A stretch of DNA of 26,668 nucleotides from an uncultured Christensenellaceae bacterium (lineage in GTDB: Bacteria; Bacillota; Clostridia; Christensenellales; Christensenellaceae): assembly GCA_910588425.1 (NCBI GenBank), contig CAJUPM010000005.1:68572-95239 (forward strand), read 5' to 3'. Position 1 is the stretch's first letter. Each line of letters begins with the position of its first letter. The notes below the pieces were generated by a model. The model did not search any database, had not been told where the DNA came from, and was given only the letters and a program-made list of their open reading frames with translations. Made by a program: the position numbers and the translations under genes. Positions 13,909 through 21,682 of the stretch are shown here, in pieces.

Positions 13909-16266
13909 TTGAAAAAACGCGGCTGGAAAAACAGAGCACTTGCCTGGGCGCTTTGCGCTCTGCTTTGCTGTGCGCTTTTTCCGGCGGACGCGCTGGCCGA
14001 GAGCGAGGCGCTCTGGCAGCCCGCCTTTGCCAGCCACTATGGCCGAAGCGATATCCGGGCCTATCTGAACGGCGGCTTGCGCTCTGGTGGGAGCAAGAAT
14101 TTCGCCGTCCAGTCCAGCCCCGGCCAGAGCGCCGCTCCCTTTGAGGCGCATTTCACCTCCGGCGAGCTCTCCGCCCTGCTGAGCACCAGCGTCGCGGTGC
14201 AAAACGAAAAAACCGGCCAGACCGAGCAGGTGCAGGACGTGTTCTATCTCCCGGCGGCAGATGCGGCCGCGGGGCAAATCTCCTGGGCGCCGGATGCCTT
14301 TTTGGGCGGCGGGGAGGAAGATGCAGCCCTTCTCATCCCCCGGGATTATTGGGACGCCGGGGAAAACGGAGCCTGGCTGCGCACGTCCGCCGGGCGGGAA
14401 CAGGCGCTGTTTGCCAGCGCAGACGGCCAGGTGCTGGCCGGGCAGCTGCGGGAAGAGCGGGGCGTCGCGGCGGTCTGCCGGGTGAGCCTGGAGGGCGTAT
14501 CCTTCGGGGCCATGGCCGATGCCGGAGCCATCGCGGCAGGCGGCGGCGCGCTGTGTGCGGAAGATGCGGGCCAAAGCGGGCTGTATCTCAAAACGCTGGA
14601 CGAGACCGCCTTCTCCCTCTCTTCCTGCCGCGTTCAGGATGGGGTTATCCTGATAAGCGGTATGCAAAACGCCAAAAAAGACGCATACGTCGTGTTCTGC
14701 GCCTATGCCGGCCAATCAAAGAGCGATGCCCCCGTGCTCATGGCCGCCCAGCGCATCTGCTCGGACGGCCAGCAGGAAATCGCCCTGCCCATCGGCGCGC
14801 TGGGCCAACAGGCCGAGCGCCTTTCGGGCTATCGCTGGAGCATCTGGATGGAGACACCCGCCTCCCAGGGCGAGGCTTTTGCCCGGGCCACGGAGCCCTT
14901 GCACCGCAATAAGAAACTGCAAAACCCGCTGGTCTTTGCGCAGGCCGAGGCACTGGCCGCGTCCTGGTGTGAACATTCGATTTTTGGCACCGGGGGGGGG
15001 TGTGGGTGTCTGAAGAATCAGGCCGTCTGTCTGGGGCGGGATGCCCAGGGCCAGCCGCTCACCTGGTGGATTTGCGATGCGCAGGAGCAGACGCTCACGC
15101 TCTATCAGCGCCAATGCGCCGAAAGGAGCGTCTTTGACGCCGCCGCTTCGGATTACCCCGGAACCGGGGTGCAGTTCCCGGAGGAGGCCGTGGTTGTCTA
15201 CGGCCAGAAGCTGGGGCAGGCCGAGCTGGCCGGCGGCAATGGGCTGGGGCGCTTTGTGATCAGCAGTCAGGAGAGCCTGGATTCCTGCCCCAATGTGCTG
15301 GATAACGGCGCGCTCATCTCGGTGGATTTTTTGCCGGATCACCCGGAGGATTACGCCTGGAACGGCTCTGACCAGCAGATTTTGACGCGCAAAGTGCCGC
15401 TGAGGGTGCTGCCTGCGCTGGTCTTTGAGGTGCAGTTCCCGGAGACTGCCCAGGTGCGCTATGGCGAGCCGCTCTGCTCTGCGGTGTTTGAGCAGACGGG
15501 CGAGCCGGGCAGTTTTGCCTTTGTAAACGGCAGCCTCATGCTGGATTGGGATGAGGATGGCCAGAGCTTCGATATGCTCTATACCCCCGCCGATACGGAA
15601 AACTACGATTACACCGGCGTTTCGGGCTGGGATGCCGCCCGGGGAGCGGTGGTGCGCCGGGTGCGCGTGCAGCTGCAAAAGGGCGTGGGCAAGGTGGAGA
15701 CGCCCCTGTCCGAGCCCGTGGAATACAGCGCCGCTCAAACGCTCTCGGATATCCCGCTGCCCGAAGGCTGGGCGTGGGAGCAGCCGGATGCCGTGCCCGT
15801 GCCGTCCGGCCAGAGCTACGCCGCCGTGTATACGCCTAGGGATACGGATAATTACGACTACTCCGCCCAGGATGGCTGGGATGCCGGGGCCGGCGTGGTG
15901 CGCCGGGAAGTGCCGCTGGTGGTGGCCAAGGCTTCGCCTGAGGTCTCCACGCCCAAGCTGGAATCTCGGGAATACAAGGCCGGCGAAAAGCTGGCAGATA
16001 TCCCGCTGCCCGAGGGCTGGGCGTGGGCCGAGCCGGATGCCGCGCTGCGTCTGGGCGCGCAGGGCTACACCGCGGTCTATACCCCTGCCGATACGGGAAA
16101 TTACAGCCGGGTAACCCGGGCAGTGCAGGTAGAGGTGCGGCCCAGCGGGCTTTGGCTGGAGCTGCTGCACAGCCTGCTCTGGGTGGGCCTCGGATTGCTG
16201 TGCGCGTTCACGCTGAGCGCTTTGGCGCTGGCCCGCGCCGGGGCGCGGAGGAAAAAGCGGGGGTAA
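13909..16266 (+). CDS. Large secreted, membrane-anchored repeat protein
   Basis: The 785-residue product has a signal peptide (basic KKRGWKNR, hydrophobic core, cleavage likely after ALA near residue 30) and a C-terminal membrane helix (about 747-770) followed by a basic tail ARRKKRG. There is no LPxTG motif, so it is probably held by the helix with the bulk outside. Residues about 421-743 comprise four related units; the last two repeat with an 81-residue period and share DIPLPEGWAW and YTPxDTxNYD. These resemble MBG/Ig-like repeats of clostridial surface proteins. The N-terminal 400 residues were not recognised. The start is a TTG eight bases after AGGAGC. A run of nine G at 14992-15000 lies in the coding region. 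The stop is followed at once by an inverted repeat module. Confidence 0.8.
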   Translation: MKKRGWKNRALAWALCALLCCALFPADALAESEALWQPAFASHYGRSDIRAYLNGGLRSGGSKNFAVQSSPGQSAAPFEAHFTSGELSALLSTSVAVQNEKTGQTEQVQDVFYLPAADAAAGQISWAPDAFLGGGEEDAALLIPRDYWDAGENGAWLRTSAGREQALFASADGQVLAGQLREERGVAAVCRVSLEGVSFGAMADAGAIAAGGGALCAEDAGQSGLYLKTLDETAFSLSSCRVQDGVILISGMQNAKKDAYVVFCAYAGQSKSDAPVLMAAQRICSDGQQEIALPIGALGQQAERLSGYRWSIWMETPASQGEAFARATEPLHRNKKLQNPLVFAQAEALAASWCEHSIFGTGGGCGCLKNQAVCLGRDAQGQPLTWWICDAQEQTLTLYQRQCAERSVFDAAASDYPGTGVQFPEEAVVVYGQKLGQAELAGGNGLGRFVISSQESLDSCPNVLDNGALISVDFLPDHPEDYAWNGSDQQILTRKVPLRVLPALVFEVQFPETAQVRYGEPLCSAVFEQTGEPGSFAFVNGSLMLDWDEDGQSFDMLYTPADTENYDYTGVSGWDAARGAVVRRVRVQLQKGVGKVETPLSEPVEYSAAQTLSDIPLPEGWAWEQPDAVPVPSGQSYAAVYTPRDTDNYDYSAQDGWDAGAGVVRREVPLVVAKASPEVSTPKLESREYKAGEKLADIPLPEGWAWAEPDAALRLGAQGYTAVYTPADTGNYSRVTRAVQVEVRPSGLWLELLHSLLWVGLGLLCAFTLSALALARAGARRKKRG
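14992..15000 (+). repeat. G9 homopolymer inside the surface-protein gene
   Basis: Nine consecutive G encode GGG within FGTGGGCGC around residue 362. Gain or loss of one base would truncate the protein, as in contingency loci. Confidence 0.8.
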
Positions 16267-16577
16267 GGGCAAGGTCAAGGGCTATTGGTAAACATGGGGC
16301 TTCGCCCCATACCCCGATGAGGGAAATAAAATAGCGGGAGCATTTGCTTTTTGGCAAATTAACCGACAGCGCCGTGTGCGGCGATAACAGGTTTTGCTGT
16401 ATTGTCATTCGGGTGCGGCTTCGCCCCATACCCCAATGAGGGATGATAAATGGGGCAGTGCGGGAATAGATTTCGTGCGGTGAGCAGACTCTGTGCGAGC
16501 ATTTGCCCCCTAATAAAAATGACTGGCGGCTTTGCGTGCGGAACAACCAGTCTCCGCAGTCCCGTCATTCGGGTGTT
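16267..16577 (-). repeat. Two inverted R-L repeat units
   Basis: On the minus strand an L module starts four bases after the stop codon of the ribbon-helix-helix gene (ACCCGAATGACGGG at about 16574) and runs to about 16499, then M and a half R (16415-16440). A second L (16412-16343), M and an R palindrome GGGGCGAAGCCCC (about 16291-16303) reach the surface-protein stop. The gap holds no gene. Confidence 0.78.
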
Positions 16578-16763
16578 TTATTCTTCTTCTTTGTCCGTAT
16601 TATCTATATTGCGTATTGCATAGTTGCAGCATTGAATAACCAAAGAATTGAATGAGACGTCGTTATCCTGTGCAATCTGGGCGAGAGATTCGCAAAGCTC
16701 ATCTGGAAAGCGGACAGTGTGCGGAAGATTGGCTCCATGCCTCCATCTTTTAATTTGAAACAT
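16578..16763 (-). CDS. Small ribbon-helix-helix protein (Arc/MetJ-like)
   Basis: A 61-residue protein whose middle (HTVRFPDELCESLAQIAQDNDVSFNSLVIQCCNYAI) fits a ribbon-helix-helix fold: a beta strand HTVRF, helix DELCESLAQIAQ, turn, and helix FNSLVIQCCNYA. Such proteins bind DNA as dimers and often repress their own promoter; many are antitoxins, but no toxin gene is adjacent. The ATG at 16763 follows AAAGGAAAAAA; an in-frame ATG 54 bases upstream lies inside a palindrome and was rejected. The gene and its divergent neighbour are clearly more AT-rich than the rest of the window, suggesting recent acquisition. The C-terminus is acidic (DNTDKEEE). Confidence 0.75.
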   Translation of the reverse strand: MFQIKRWRHGANLPHTVRFPDELCESLAQIAQDNDVSFNSLVIQCCNYAIRNIDNTDKEEE

Positions 16764-16795
16764 AATTTTTTCCTTTCGGCTTAATTTATAACCTT

Positions 16796-16817
16796 TTGAA
16801 CACAAATCTGTGTTCAA
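16796..16817. promoter_or_regulatory. Perfect palindrome, likely operator
   Basis: TTGAACACA (16796-16804) and TGTGTTCAA (16809-16817) form a nine-base inverted repeat around AATC. It lies just upstream of the TATAAA that could serve as -10 box for the ribbon-helix-helix gene, so binding there would block that promoter. Confidence 0.7.
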
Positions 16818-16830
16818 TTACCTTAATTAA

Positions 16831-16844
16831 ACACCATTTGGTGT
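16831..16844. promoter_or_regulatory. Second palindrome, likely operator
   Basis: ACACCA-TT-TGGTGT (16831-16844) is a perfect six-base inverted repeat. It shares the ACAC/GTGT half-site ends with the palindrome at 16796-16817 and covers a possible -35 region of the divergent XRE gene (TTGGTG, then TATATA at about 16864). Confidence 0.65.
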
Positions 16845-16881
16845 ACTATGTCAATAAAAAGTTATATATAAGGGAAAAAAT

Positions 16882-17088
16882 ATGCGCTATCGAAGAATCA
16901 GAGATTTAAGAGAGGATGCGGATTTGAGCCAGCGCCAGCTTGCGGAGGAGCTTGGTATGTATAAGACCACATATGCTCGTTATGAGACTGCTGAACGCGA
17001 TATTCCTTTGGGTTTCGCCATTCGTTTAGCGCAATATTATGGTGTGAGCCTGGATTATCTGGCGGGGCTGACAAATGAGAGAAACTAA
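16882..17088 (+). CDS. XRE-family HTH regulator
   Basis: A 68-residue single-domain Cro/C1-type DNA-binding protein. The helix-turn-helix is in LSQRQLAEELGMYKTTYARYETAERDIP (about 15-42), followed by the usual FAIRLAQYYGVSLDYLAGLT. It has no effector domain. The ATG at 16882 has only a weak AAGGGA site upstream. It diverges from the ribbon-helix-helix gene across two palindromes, so one of the two proteins probably controls both promoters (inference). It ends in a strong terminator. Like its neighbour it is AT-rich and may be a relic of a mobile element. Confidence 0.88.
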   Translation: MRYRRIRDLREDADLSQRQLAEELGMYKTTYARYETAERDIPLGFAIRLAQYYGVSLDYLAGLTNERN

Positions 17089-17113
17089 AAAATAGGCATG
17101 TGCCTATTTTTTT
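17087..17113 (+). terminator. Terminator after XRE gene
   Basis: AAAAAATAGGC (17087-17097) pairs with GCCTATTTTTTT (17102-17113) around ATGT. It works on both strands. Confidence 0.85.
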
Positions 17114-17149
17114 ATTTCTCTTTATAAAAATGCGGAAGTTTCCTTTCAA

Positions 17150-17275
17150 TCATGGGGCCGCAAAAATTCTTTCATTTTGCACGCGGCGTATGCGCGCTCC
17201 CATTTCCCTTTTTTCAAAAAAGGGGGTATGGGGGCCTGCCCCCATGGCTAAGAATGGCCCTTGACCTTGGCCCTT
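17150..17275 (+). repeat. Partial L/M and R repeat
   Basis: Fragments of L (TGCACGCGGCG near 17177) lead to a hairpin of TTTTTTCAAAAAAGGGGG, an R palindrome (17226-17246) and GCCCTTGACC tails. The tail supplies the last codons and stop of the membrane-protein gene on the minus strand. Confidence 0.7.
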
Positions 17276-17812
17276 CTACCCATTGTCCTTGCCCTTTTCC
17301 CTGGAGAGGAAAAACACGCAAAGGCCGCAGAGCAGAAACGCGCAGAAAGCCAAAAAGCTCTGCAAAAGGTAAGTCAGCTCGGAGAAAACGGCGTCCCGGG
17401 CCAGGTAGAGCGCGATGCCGCTCATAAAAAGCATGAGAGCGCAAATCGTGCTGTAAGCCAGGCCGAGATACCCGGCAAACCGGCCGCCCCGCAAAAACGC
17501 CAGCGCCCCGCCGGTCAGCGCCATCATCAGGCCAAAAAACGCGGAAAACCAGATAAATTCCGGCCGAATGGAAAAGAGAATCCAAATCACGCCGCCCAGC
17601 AGCAGCGCCAGCCCCTGCCAAAGCCGGAAATCCCGCCCCAGATGCCCGCCCAGCACGGCCAGCAGGCCAAATGCCCCGGCGCAGGCAATGCAGGCAAAGG
17701 AATATCGGTTGGCGGAAATGCCCAGCGTGGGCAGGGCGAAAATCAGCGCCGCGGCAGCGCAGAGTATGCAGGCGTATCCGCAAATTAAAATCCTGAGAAT
17801 GTGTTTTGGCAT
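17276..17812 (-). CDS. Six-helix membrane protein of unknown function
   Basis: I do not recognise this 178-residue protein. It has six hydrophobic segments (about 8-28, 38-58, 66-82, 85-107, 115-137, 152-170), short loops and a basic/acidic tail SREKGKDNG. The ATG at 17812 follows GGAGG by five bases; an ATG at 17833 would overlap that site. It has its own strong promoter and no operon partner. The final codons and stop fall in a repeat tail (GGCAAGGACAATGGGTAG), so the repeat end appears to have replaced or extended the original C-terminus. Confidence 0.7.
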   Translation of the reverse strand: MPKHILRILICGYACILCAAAALIFALPTLGISANRYSFACIACAGAFGLLAVLGGHLGRDFRLWQGLALLLGGVIWILFSIRPEFIWFSAFFGLMMALTGGALAFLRGGRFAGYLGLAYSTICALMLFMSGIALYLARDAVFSELTYLLQSFLAFCAFLLCGLCVFFLSREKGKDNG

Positions 17813-17850
17813 GGCCGCCTCCGGGCAAATCAAAATAACTGGATAATATT

Positions 17851-17879
17851 AGTATAAGGCCGGGAGAAAACCGCGTCAA
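17851..17879 (-). promoter_or_regulatory. Promoter of the membrane-protein gene
   Basis: Minus strand TTGACG (17879-17874), 17 bases, TATACT (17856-17851); 38 bases upstream of the ATG. Confidence 0.8.
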
Positions 17880-17922
17880 GCGGGTGAGCCGCCGAGCGGG
17901 CGCCAATCTCCGCACCTGGCTT

Positions 17923-18600
17923 CCATCGCCGTGTCAAGACTAAATAGTAATACTTTCCCGCCAGTCAAATGCGCCTTTTTATGGGGCATGAGGCAAAGCC
18001 CCATGTCTAAATCCCGCCCTTTTTTCCTCCTATCATCGCGTCAAGACCAAATACCAGCACTTTCCCGCCAATCAAATGCGTCATTCCATGGGGTATGGCA
18101 CCCAGTTGCCAGGAATGAGAAACCTGCCATTCCTGCACGCGGCGCCGTACCCGAATGACGGAACTGCGAAAATTTTCATCCCTGCACACGCCGCTGGAAG
18201 CCAGTTTGTCAGAGAGCAAATGCTCGCTCATTATGTGCTTGCCCGCGCCGCTGCACCTGAATGACAGAATCGCAGAAATTTTCATCCCCGCCCGCGCCGC
18301 TGGAAGCCAGCCTGCCAGAGGGCAAATGCTCTCTCATGATGTGCCCACCGAACATGCTTTCTTGGCGCAAAAGCCCCTTATTATAATATCGTAAGGGGGG
18401 TATGGGGGCCGTGCCCCCATGTTTAGGAATGGCCCTTGACCTTTTTCAGGCAACACAGGCAAGCTAATCCCCCAGTGCATTTCCCATCTTATGCGGGGTA
18501 TGGGGGCCATGCCCCCATGTTTAAGAATGGCCCTTAACTTTCTTCCCCCATGTTTACCAATCGCCCTTGACCTTGCCCTCCCCCTTCCCGCCTCCCTCTT
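17923..18600 (+). repeat. Repeat cluster between divergent genes
   Basis: The left part holds a direct repeat about 107 bases apart (from 17933 and from 18040, sharing GTCAAGAC, ACTTTCCCGCCA and TCAAATGCG), with a GGGGC/GCCCC hairpin between. Then come a degenerate L (about 18105), two L modules (18152 and 18254), M (TTATTATAATATCGTAAGG, 18377-18396) and R palindromes at 18400-18420 and 18500-18520 with GCCCTTGACC tails. No gene is present. Confidence 0.75.
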
Positions 18601-18631
18601 CCCCGCCCTACCCATCGCCCGCCGAACGTGC

Positions 18632-18637
18632 TATAAT
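18632..18637 (+). promoter_or_regulatory. -10 box of the thioesterase gene
   Basis: TATAAT 29 bases before the start codon. No good -35 box is visible at 16-18 bases upstream, where repeat-derived C-rich sequence lies. Confidence 0.5.
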
Positions 18638-18665
18638 ATGCCTAGCAAAACAGAGGAGCAAAACA

Positions 18666-19064
18666 ATGGCAGAATTAAAAATCGGAACAGAATATACCAT
18701 CAAGGCGCAGGTTACGGAGCCTATGACAGCCCGGCAAATGGGCAGCGGGCAGGCCGAAGTGCTCGCCACGCCCTCCCTGCTGGCGCTGATGGAGCAGGCC
18801 GCCTGGAAGAGCGTCGCCCCCATGCTGGAGGAGGGGCAGTCCACCGTGGGCACTTTCGCCGCCCTGAAGCACCTGGCCGCAACGCCGCTGGGAATGCAGG
18901 TGCGCGTGACGGCCAGGCTCACGGCCGTGGATAGAAGAAAACTCAGCTTTTTCATCGAGGCCTTCGATGCGGCGGAAAAGGTTGCCGAAGCCGAGCACGA
19001 GCGCTTTGTCATCGACAGCGCCAAATTTATGGCTAAAGCCGAGAGCAAGAAGCAATGCGAGTAG
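18666..19064 (+). CDS. FlK-type hotdog-fold thioesterase
   Basis: A 132-residue hotdog protein of the fluoroacetyl-CoA thioesterase-like family, which hydrolyse acyl-CoA thioesters. The motifs around the FlK catalytic residues are present: LATPSLLALME (Thr35, Glu43) and KHLAATPLG (His69). The C-terminal half (VTARLTAVDRRKLSFFIEAFD, EAEHERFVID) is typical of the common bacterial homologues whose substrate is unknown; fluoroacetate specificity should not be assumed. The ATG at 18666 follows GAGGAG. The 3' end overlaps the next gene by ten bases, suggesting joint translation with the PHP phosphoesterase. Confidence 0.87.
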   Translation: MAELKIGTEYTIKAQVTEPMTARQMGSGQAEVLATPSLLALMEQAAWKSVAPMLEEGQSTVGTFAALKHLAATPLGMQVRVTARLTAVDRRKLSFFIEAFDAAEKVAEAEHERFVIDSAKFMAKAESKKQCE

Positions 19065-19900
19065 ATCTGCATATGCACTCCACCGCCTCTGACGGCACGC
19101 AGACCCCGGCGCAGATGGCGCAGGAGTGCCAAAAAGCCGGCCTGACCCATGCCGCCCTGACGGATCACGACTGCATCACAGGTGTGCAGGAGTTTTTGGA
19201 CGAGGCCGGGAAGCTGGGCGTGCAGGCCATCCCGGGCGTGGAGTTTTCCGTAAAATACCCGGGGGAACTGCATATCCTGGGCTACGGCGTCGACCTGGAG
19301 CACGAGCAGTTCGCCAAAACCTGCCGGATGCTGGCCGAGCGCCGGGAGACCCGGGCCGGGGAGATGGCCGAGAAGCTCTGCCGGGCGGGGTATGAGATCA
19401 GCCTAGACGCCATCCGTTCCCACGCCGGCGGCAACCTCATCGGCCGTCCGCATATCGCCGCCGAACTGGTGCAGAAGGGCTATGCCGCGGATATCCCGGA
19501 TGCCTTTGCGCGGTTTTTAAACCGCGGCGGCGCAGGGTTTGTGGAGCGCTTCCGGCTGGGCGAGGAGGAGACCATCGCCCTCATCCATGCCGCCGGGGGC
19601 AAGGCCGTCTGGGCGCACCCCAAGCTGGCTTATGCGGAAAATTTCCCGGCTATGCTGGATAGGCTGACCGCCGAGGGGCTGGATGGCATCGAGGCTTTCT
19701 ACCCCCTGCATACGGACGAGGAGTGCGCCTATTTTGCGCAGGAAGGGCAAAAGCGCGGCCTGCTTTTGAGCCAGGGCAGCGATGCCCACGGCGCCTTCCG
19801 GCCAGGCACGTTTGTGGGCAAAGAGCGCCGGGGCGGAGGCAAGGTGGATTCCTCCGTACAAATTTTGTTTGCAAATGGGCAAAAGCTGTTGAAGAAGTAA
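19055..19900 (+). CDS. PHP-domain metal-dependent phosphoesterase (YciV/TrpH type)
   Basis: The 281-residue protein has the ordered metal ligands of the PHP superfamily: DLHMHSTASDG (His6, His8, Asp13), LTDHD (35-39), GVEFS with Glu63, GRPHIA, AVWAHP and GSDAHG near the C-terminus. Characterised relatives (E. coli RNase AM/YciV, Chromobacterium 3',5'-nucleotide phosphatase) remove phosphates from 3',5'-bisphosphonucleotides or trim short RNA; that role is inferred here. The ATG overlaps the thioesterase 3' end, with only a weak ribosome binding site. The -35 box of the next promoter lies in its last codons. Confidence 0.9.
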   Translation: MRVDLHMHSTASDGTQTPAQMAQECQKAGLTHAALTDHDCITGVQEFLDEAGKLGVQAIPGVEFSVKYPGELHILGYGVDLEHEQFAKTCRMLAERRETRAGEMAEKLCRAGYEISLDAIRSHAGGNLIGRPHIAAELVQKGYAADIPDAFARFLNRGGAGFVERFRLGEEETIALIHAAGGKAVWAHPKLAYAENFPAMLDRLTAEGLDGIEAFYPLHTDEECAYFAQEGQKRGLLLSQGSDAHGAFRPGTFVGKERRGGGKVDSSVQILFANGQKLLKK

Positions 19901-19917
19901 TGGCGCTGTGGTATACT
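19889..19917 (+). promoter_or_regulatory. Promoter of prs
   Basis: TTGAAG (19889-19894), 17 bases, TATACT (19912-19917). It starts inside the PHP gene and gives a leader of about 50 bases. Confidence 0.78.
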
Positions 19918-19975
19918 TAGAAAGTGATAAACCACGAAAATTCAGCGGTTCTTTTGCGAGATTAAGAGGTAGAAA

Positions 19976-20980
19976 ATGCATTTGGAACAAGGAAATATCA
20001 TCAAGATATTTGCCGGGAGCACGGGCGGCTCCTTTGCCAAAAAGATGTGCAAATATCTGGGGACGGATCTTGGCAAAAGCGAAGTGATTCACTTTTCCGA
20101 TGGCAATATCTTCGTGCGCATTCAGGAGACGGTGCGGGATCACGATGTGTATCTGATTCAGCCCATCGGGCTGGACCCGAACAACGAGCTCGTGGAAATC
20201 CTCTTCTGGATCGATGCGTTCAAGCGCGCCAGCGCCAGCTCGATTACGGTCATCGTCCCGTATTTCGGCTATGCCAAGGGCGATAAGAAGGACGAGCCCA
20301 GAGTTTCCATCCGCGCCAGAGTCTGCGCAGACTGCATCGAGACGGCCGGAGCAGACCGCGTCATCACGATGGATCTGCACAGCCCGCAGGTTCAGGGGTT
20401 CTTCCGCATTCCCATGGATCACCTCTATTCGCTGCCCATGCTTTGCGAGGTCGTCAAAGGTATGGGGCTTTCGGAAAACCTGGTGGTGGTCTCGCCGGAT
20501 GCCGGCTTTGCAAAAACCGCCCGCAAATACGCAGACTACCTGGGAACGCCCGTGGCCATCGGGGATAAGACGCGCGTCGCCCACGATGAGAAGGCCGAGA
20601 TTTTGGAGCTCATCGGCGATGTGGACGGCAAAGACTGCATGATCGTCGACGATTTTACGATTTCCGGCGGAACGCTGGCCGATATCGCCAAAGTGCTCAA
20701 AGCCAAGGGCGCGAAGCGCATTCTCGCCTGCCTGGGGCACAACATGCTGCGGGAAAAGGGCGTGAAGCGCATCGAAGAAAGCCCCATCGAGATGCTCATC
20801 AGCACGGATACCGTCGAGAACCCGTTCATCACGGCTTCCAAGAAGATGGTAACGGTCTCGGTGGCGCCGCTGTTCGCGGAAGCGGTGCTGCGCATTCACG
20901 AGCGCGTCTCGGTTTCCACGCTGTTCGACCAGGTGCCCAGCAGGGTTGTGGAAGAGGCCAAAATTTTAGACGAGAAGTAA
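19976..20980 (+). CDS. prs: Ribose-phosphate pyrophosphokinase (PRPP synthetase)
   Basis: Makes phosphoribosyl pyrophosphate from ribose 5-phosphate and ATP for nucleotide, histidine, tryptophan and NAD synthesis. The 334-residue protein keeps the core motifs: PYFGYAKGDKK (95-105), DLHSPQVQGFF (133-143) with metal-binding His135, and the PRPP loop DDFTISGGT (225-233). It departs from the classical bacterial enzyme in the flexible ATP loop (DEPRVSIRARV instead of an RSARxPITAK-like stretch), the PRPP loop, and a tail with ACLGHNMLREKG. This matches a divergent subgroup seen in many anaerobes. Own promoter, AGAGGT site before the ATG, and a strong terminator: a monocistronic gene. Confidence 0.92.
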   Translation: MHLEQGNIIKIFAGSTGGSFAKKMCKYLGTDLGKSEVIHFSDGNIFVRIQETVRDHDVYLIQPIGLDPNNELVEILFWIDAFKRASASSITVIVPYFGYAKGDKKDEPRVSIRARVCADCIETAGADRVITMDLHSPQVQGFFRIPMDHLYSLPMLCEVVKGMGLSENLVVVSPDAGFAKTARKYADYLGTPVAIGDKTRVAHDEKAEILELIGDVDGKDCMIVDDFTISGGTLADIAKVLKAKGAKRILACLGHNMLREKGVKRIEESPIEMLISTDTVENPFITASKKMVTVSVAPLFAEAVLRIHERVSVSTLFDQVPSRVVEEAKILDEK

Positions 20981-20983
20981 AAC

Positions 20984-21012
20984 AAAAACTCCGGCTTTGC
21001 CGGAGTTTTTTT
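20984..21012 (+). terminator. Terminator of prs
   Basis: AAAAACTCCGGC (20984-20995) pairs with GCCGGAGTTTTT (20999-21010) around TTT. An L repeat begins at the end of the T-run. Confidence 0.92.
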
Positions 21013-21682
21013 ATACCCGAATGGCGGGGCGGTGGAAGCTGTCAATTCTGCACGCGAAGCCGAAAGTCGGCTTGCCAGGGAGCAAATGCTCTCCTGCGGA
21101 GGGCACACCCGAATGACAGGACAGCAGAATTTGTCAGTCCCGCCCGCGGCGCTGAAAGTCGGTTTGACAGTTAGTGCATGCTCTCCCGTTCTCTGCGGAT
21201 CGCCGCGCCGCTTTTTTGTACCCGAATGGCGGGATGGTGGAAGCTGTCAATTCTGCACGCGAAGCCGAAAGCTGGATTGCCAGGAGGCAAATGCTCGCAC
21301 AGTCTCTGCTTACCGCTTTTTGTATTCGAATGGCAGGACAGCAAAATCTGTCAATTCTGTCCGCACCGCCGGAAGTCAGGCAGAGGACGAATGTTCTTTG
21401 CATAGCGTGCCCGCCGTGCAAATTTGTTTCCGCACTGCCCTATTTTCAAAGCATGGGGTATGGGGCTTTGCCCCATGTTCACCAACAGCCCTTGACCATT
21501 TCCCTTTGCCCTATCTCTGCTTGCCGCACGAACTTTCTTTTCGCGCCATCCTTTTTTATTTTCCCCCAATGAGGTATGGGGCTTTGCCCCATGTTCACCA
21601 ATGGCCCTTGACCTTTGCCCTTTTCCCTTGACCTTTGCCCTTTTCCCTTGACCTTCCGCCCTTGCCCTTTTCCTTCCCCCGC
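21011..21682 (+). repeat. Array of four L modules and two R modules
   Basis: L modules start near 21013, 21106, 21219 and 21326, spaced 93-113 bases, each preceded by T-rich or CTCCTGCGGAGG sequence. After the fourth come M-like sequence and R palindromes with the shorter GGGGC/GCCCC stem (about 21457-21475 and 21574-21590). The TTGACC tail is amplified into about three CCCTTGACCTTTGCCCTTTT units (21604-21680), ending at the stop of the next minus-strand gene. Confidence 0.8.

Noticed and set aside
19517..20899. 460-codon minus-strand frame over the PHP and prs genes
   Set aside because: Antisense to two well-recognised genes and has no family features.
21011..21400. CRISPR-like array of four repeats
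   Set aside because: Units are about 80 bases, diverged, contiguous with M and R modules, have no uniform spacers and no cas genes nearby.
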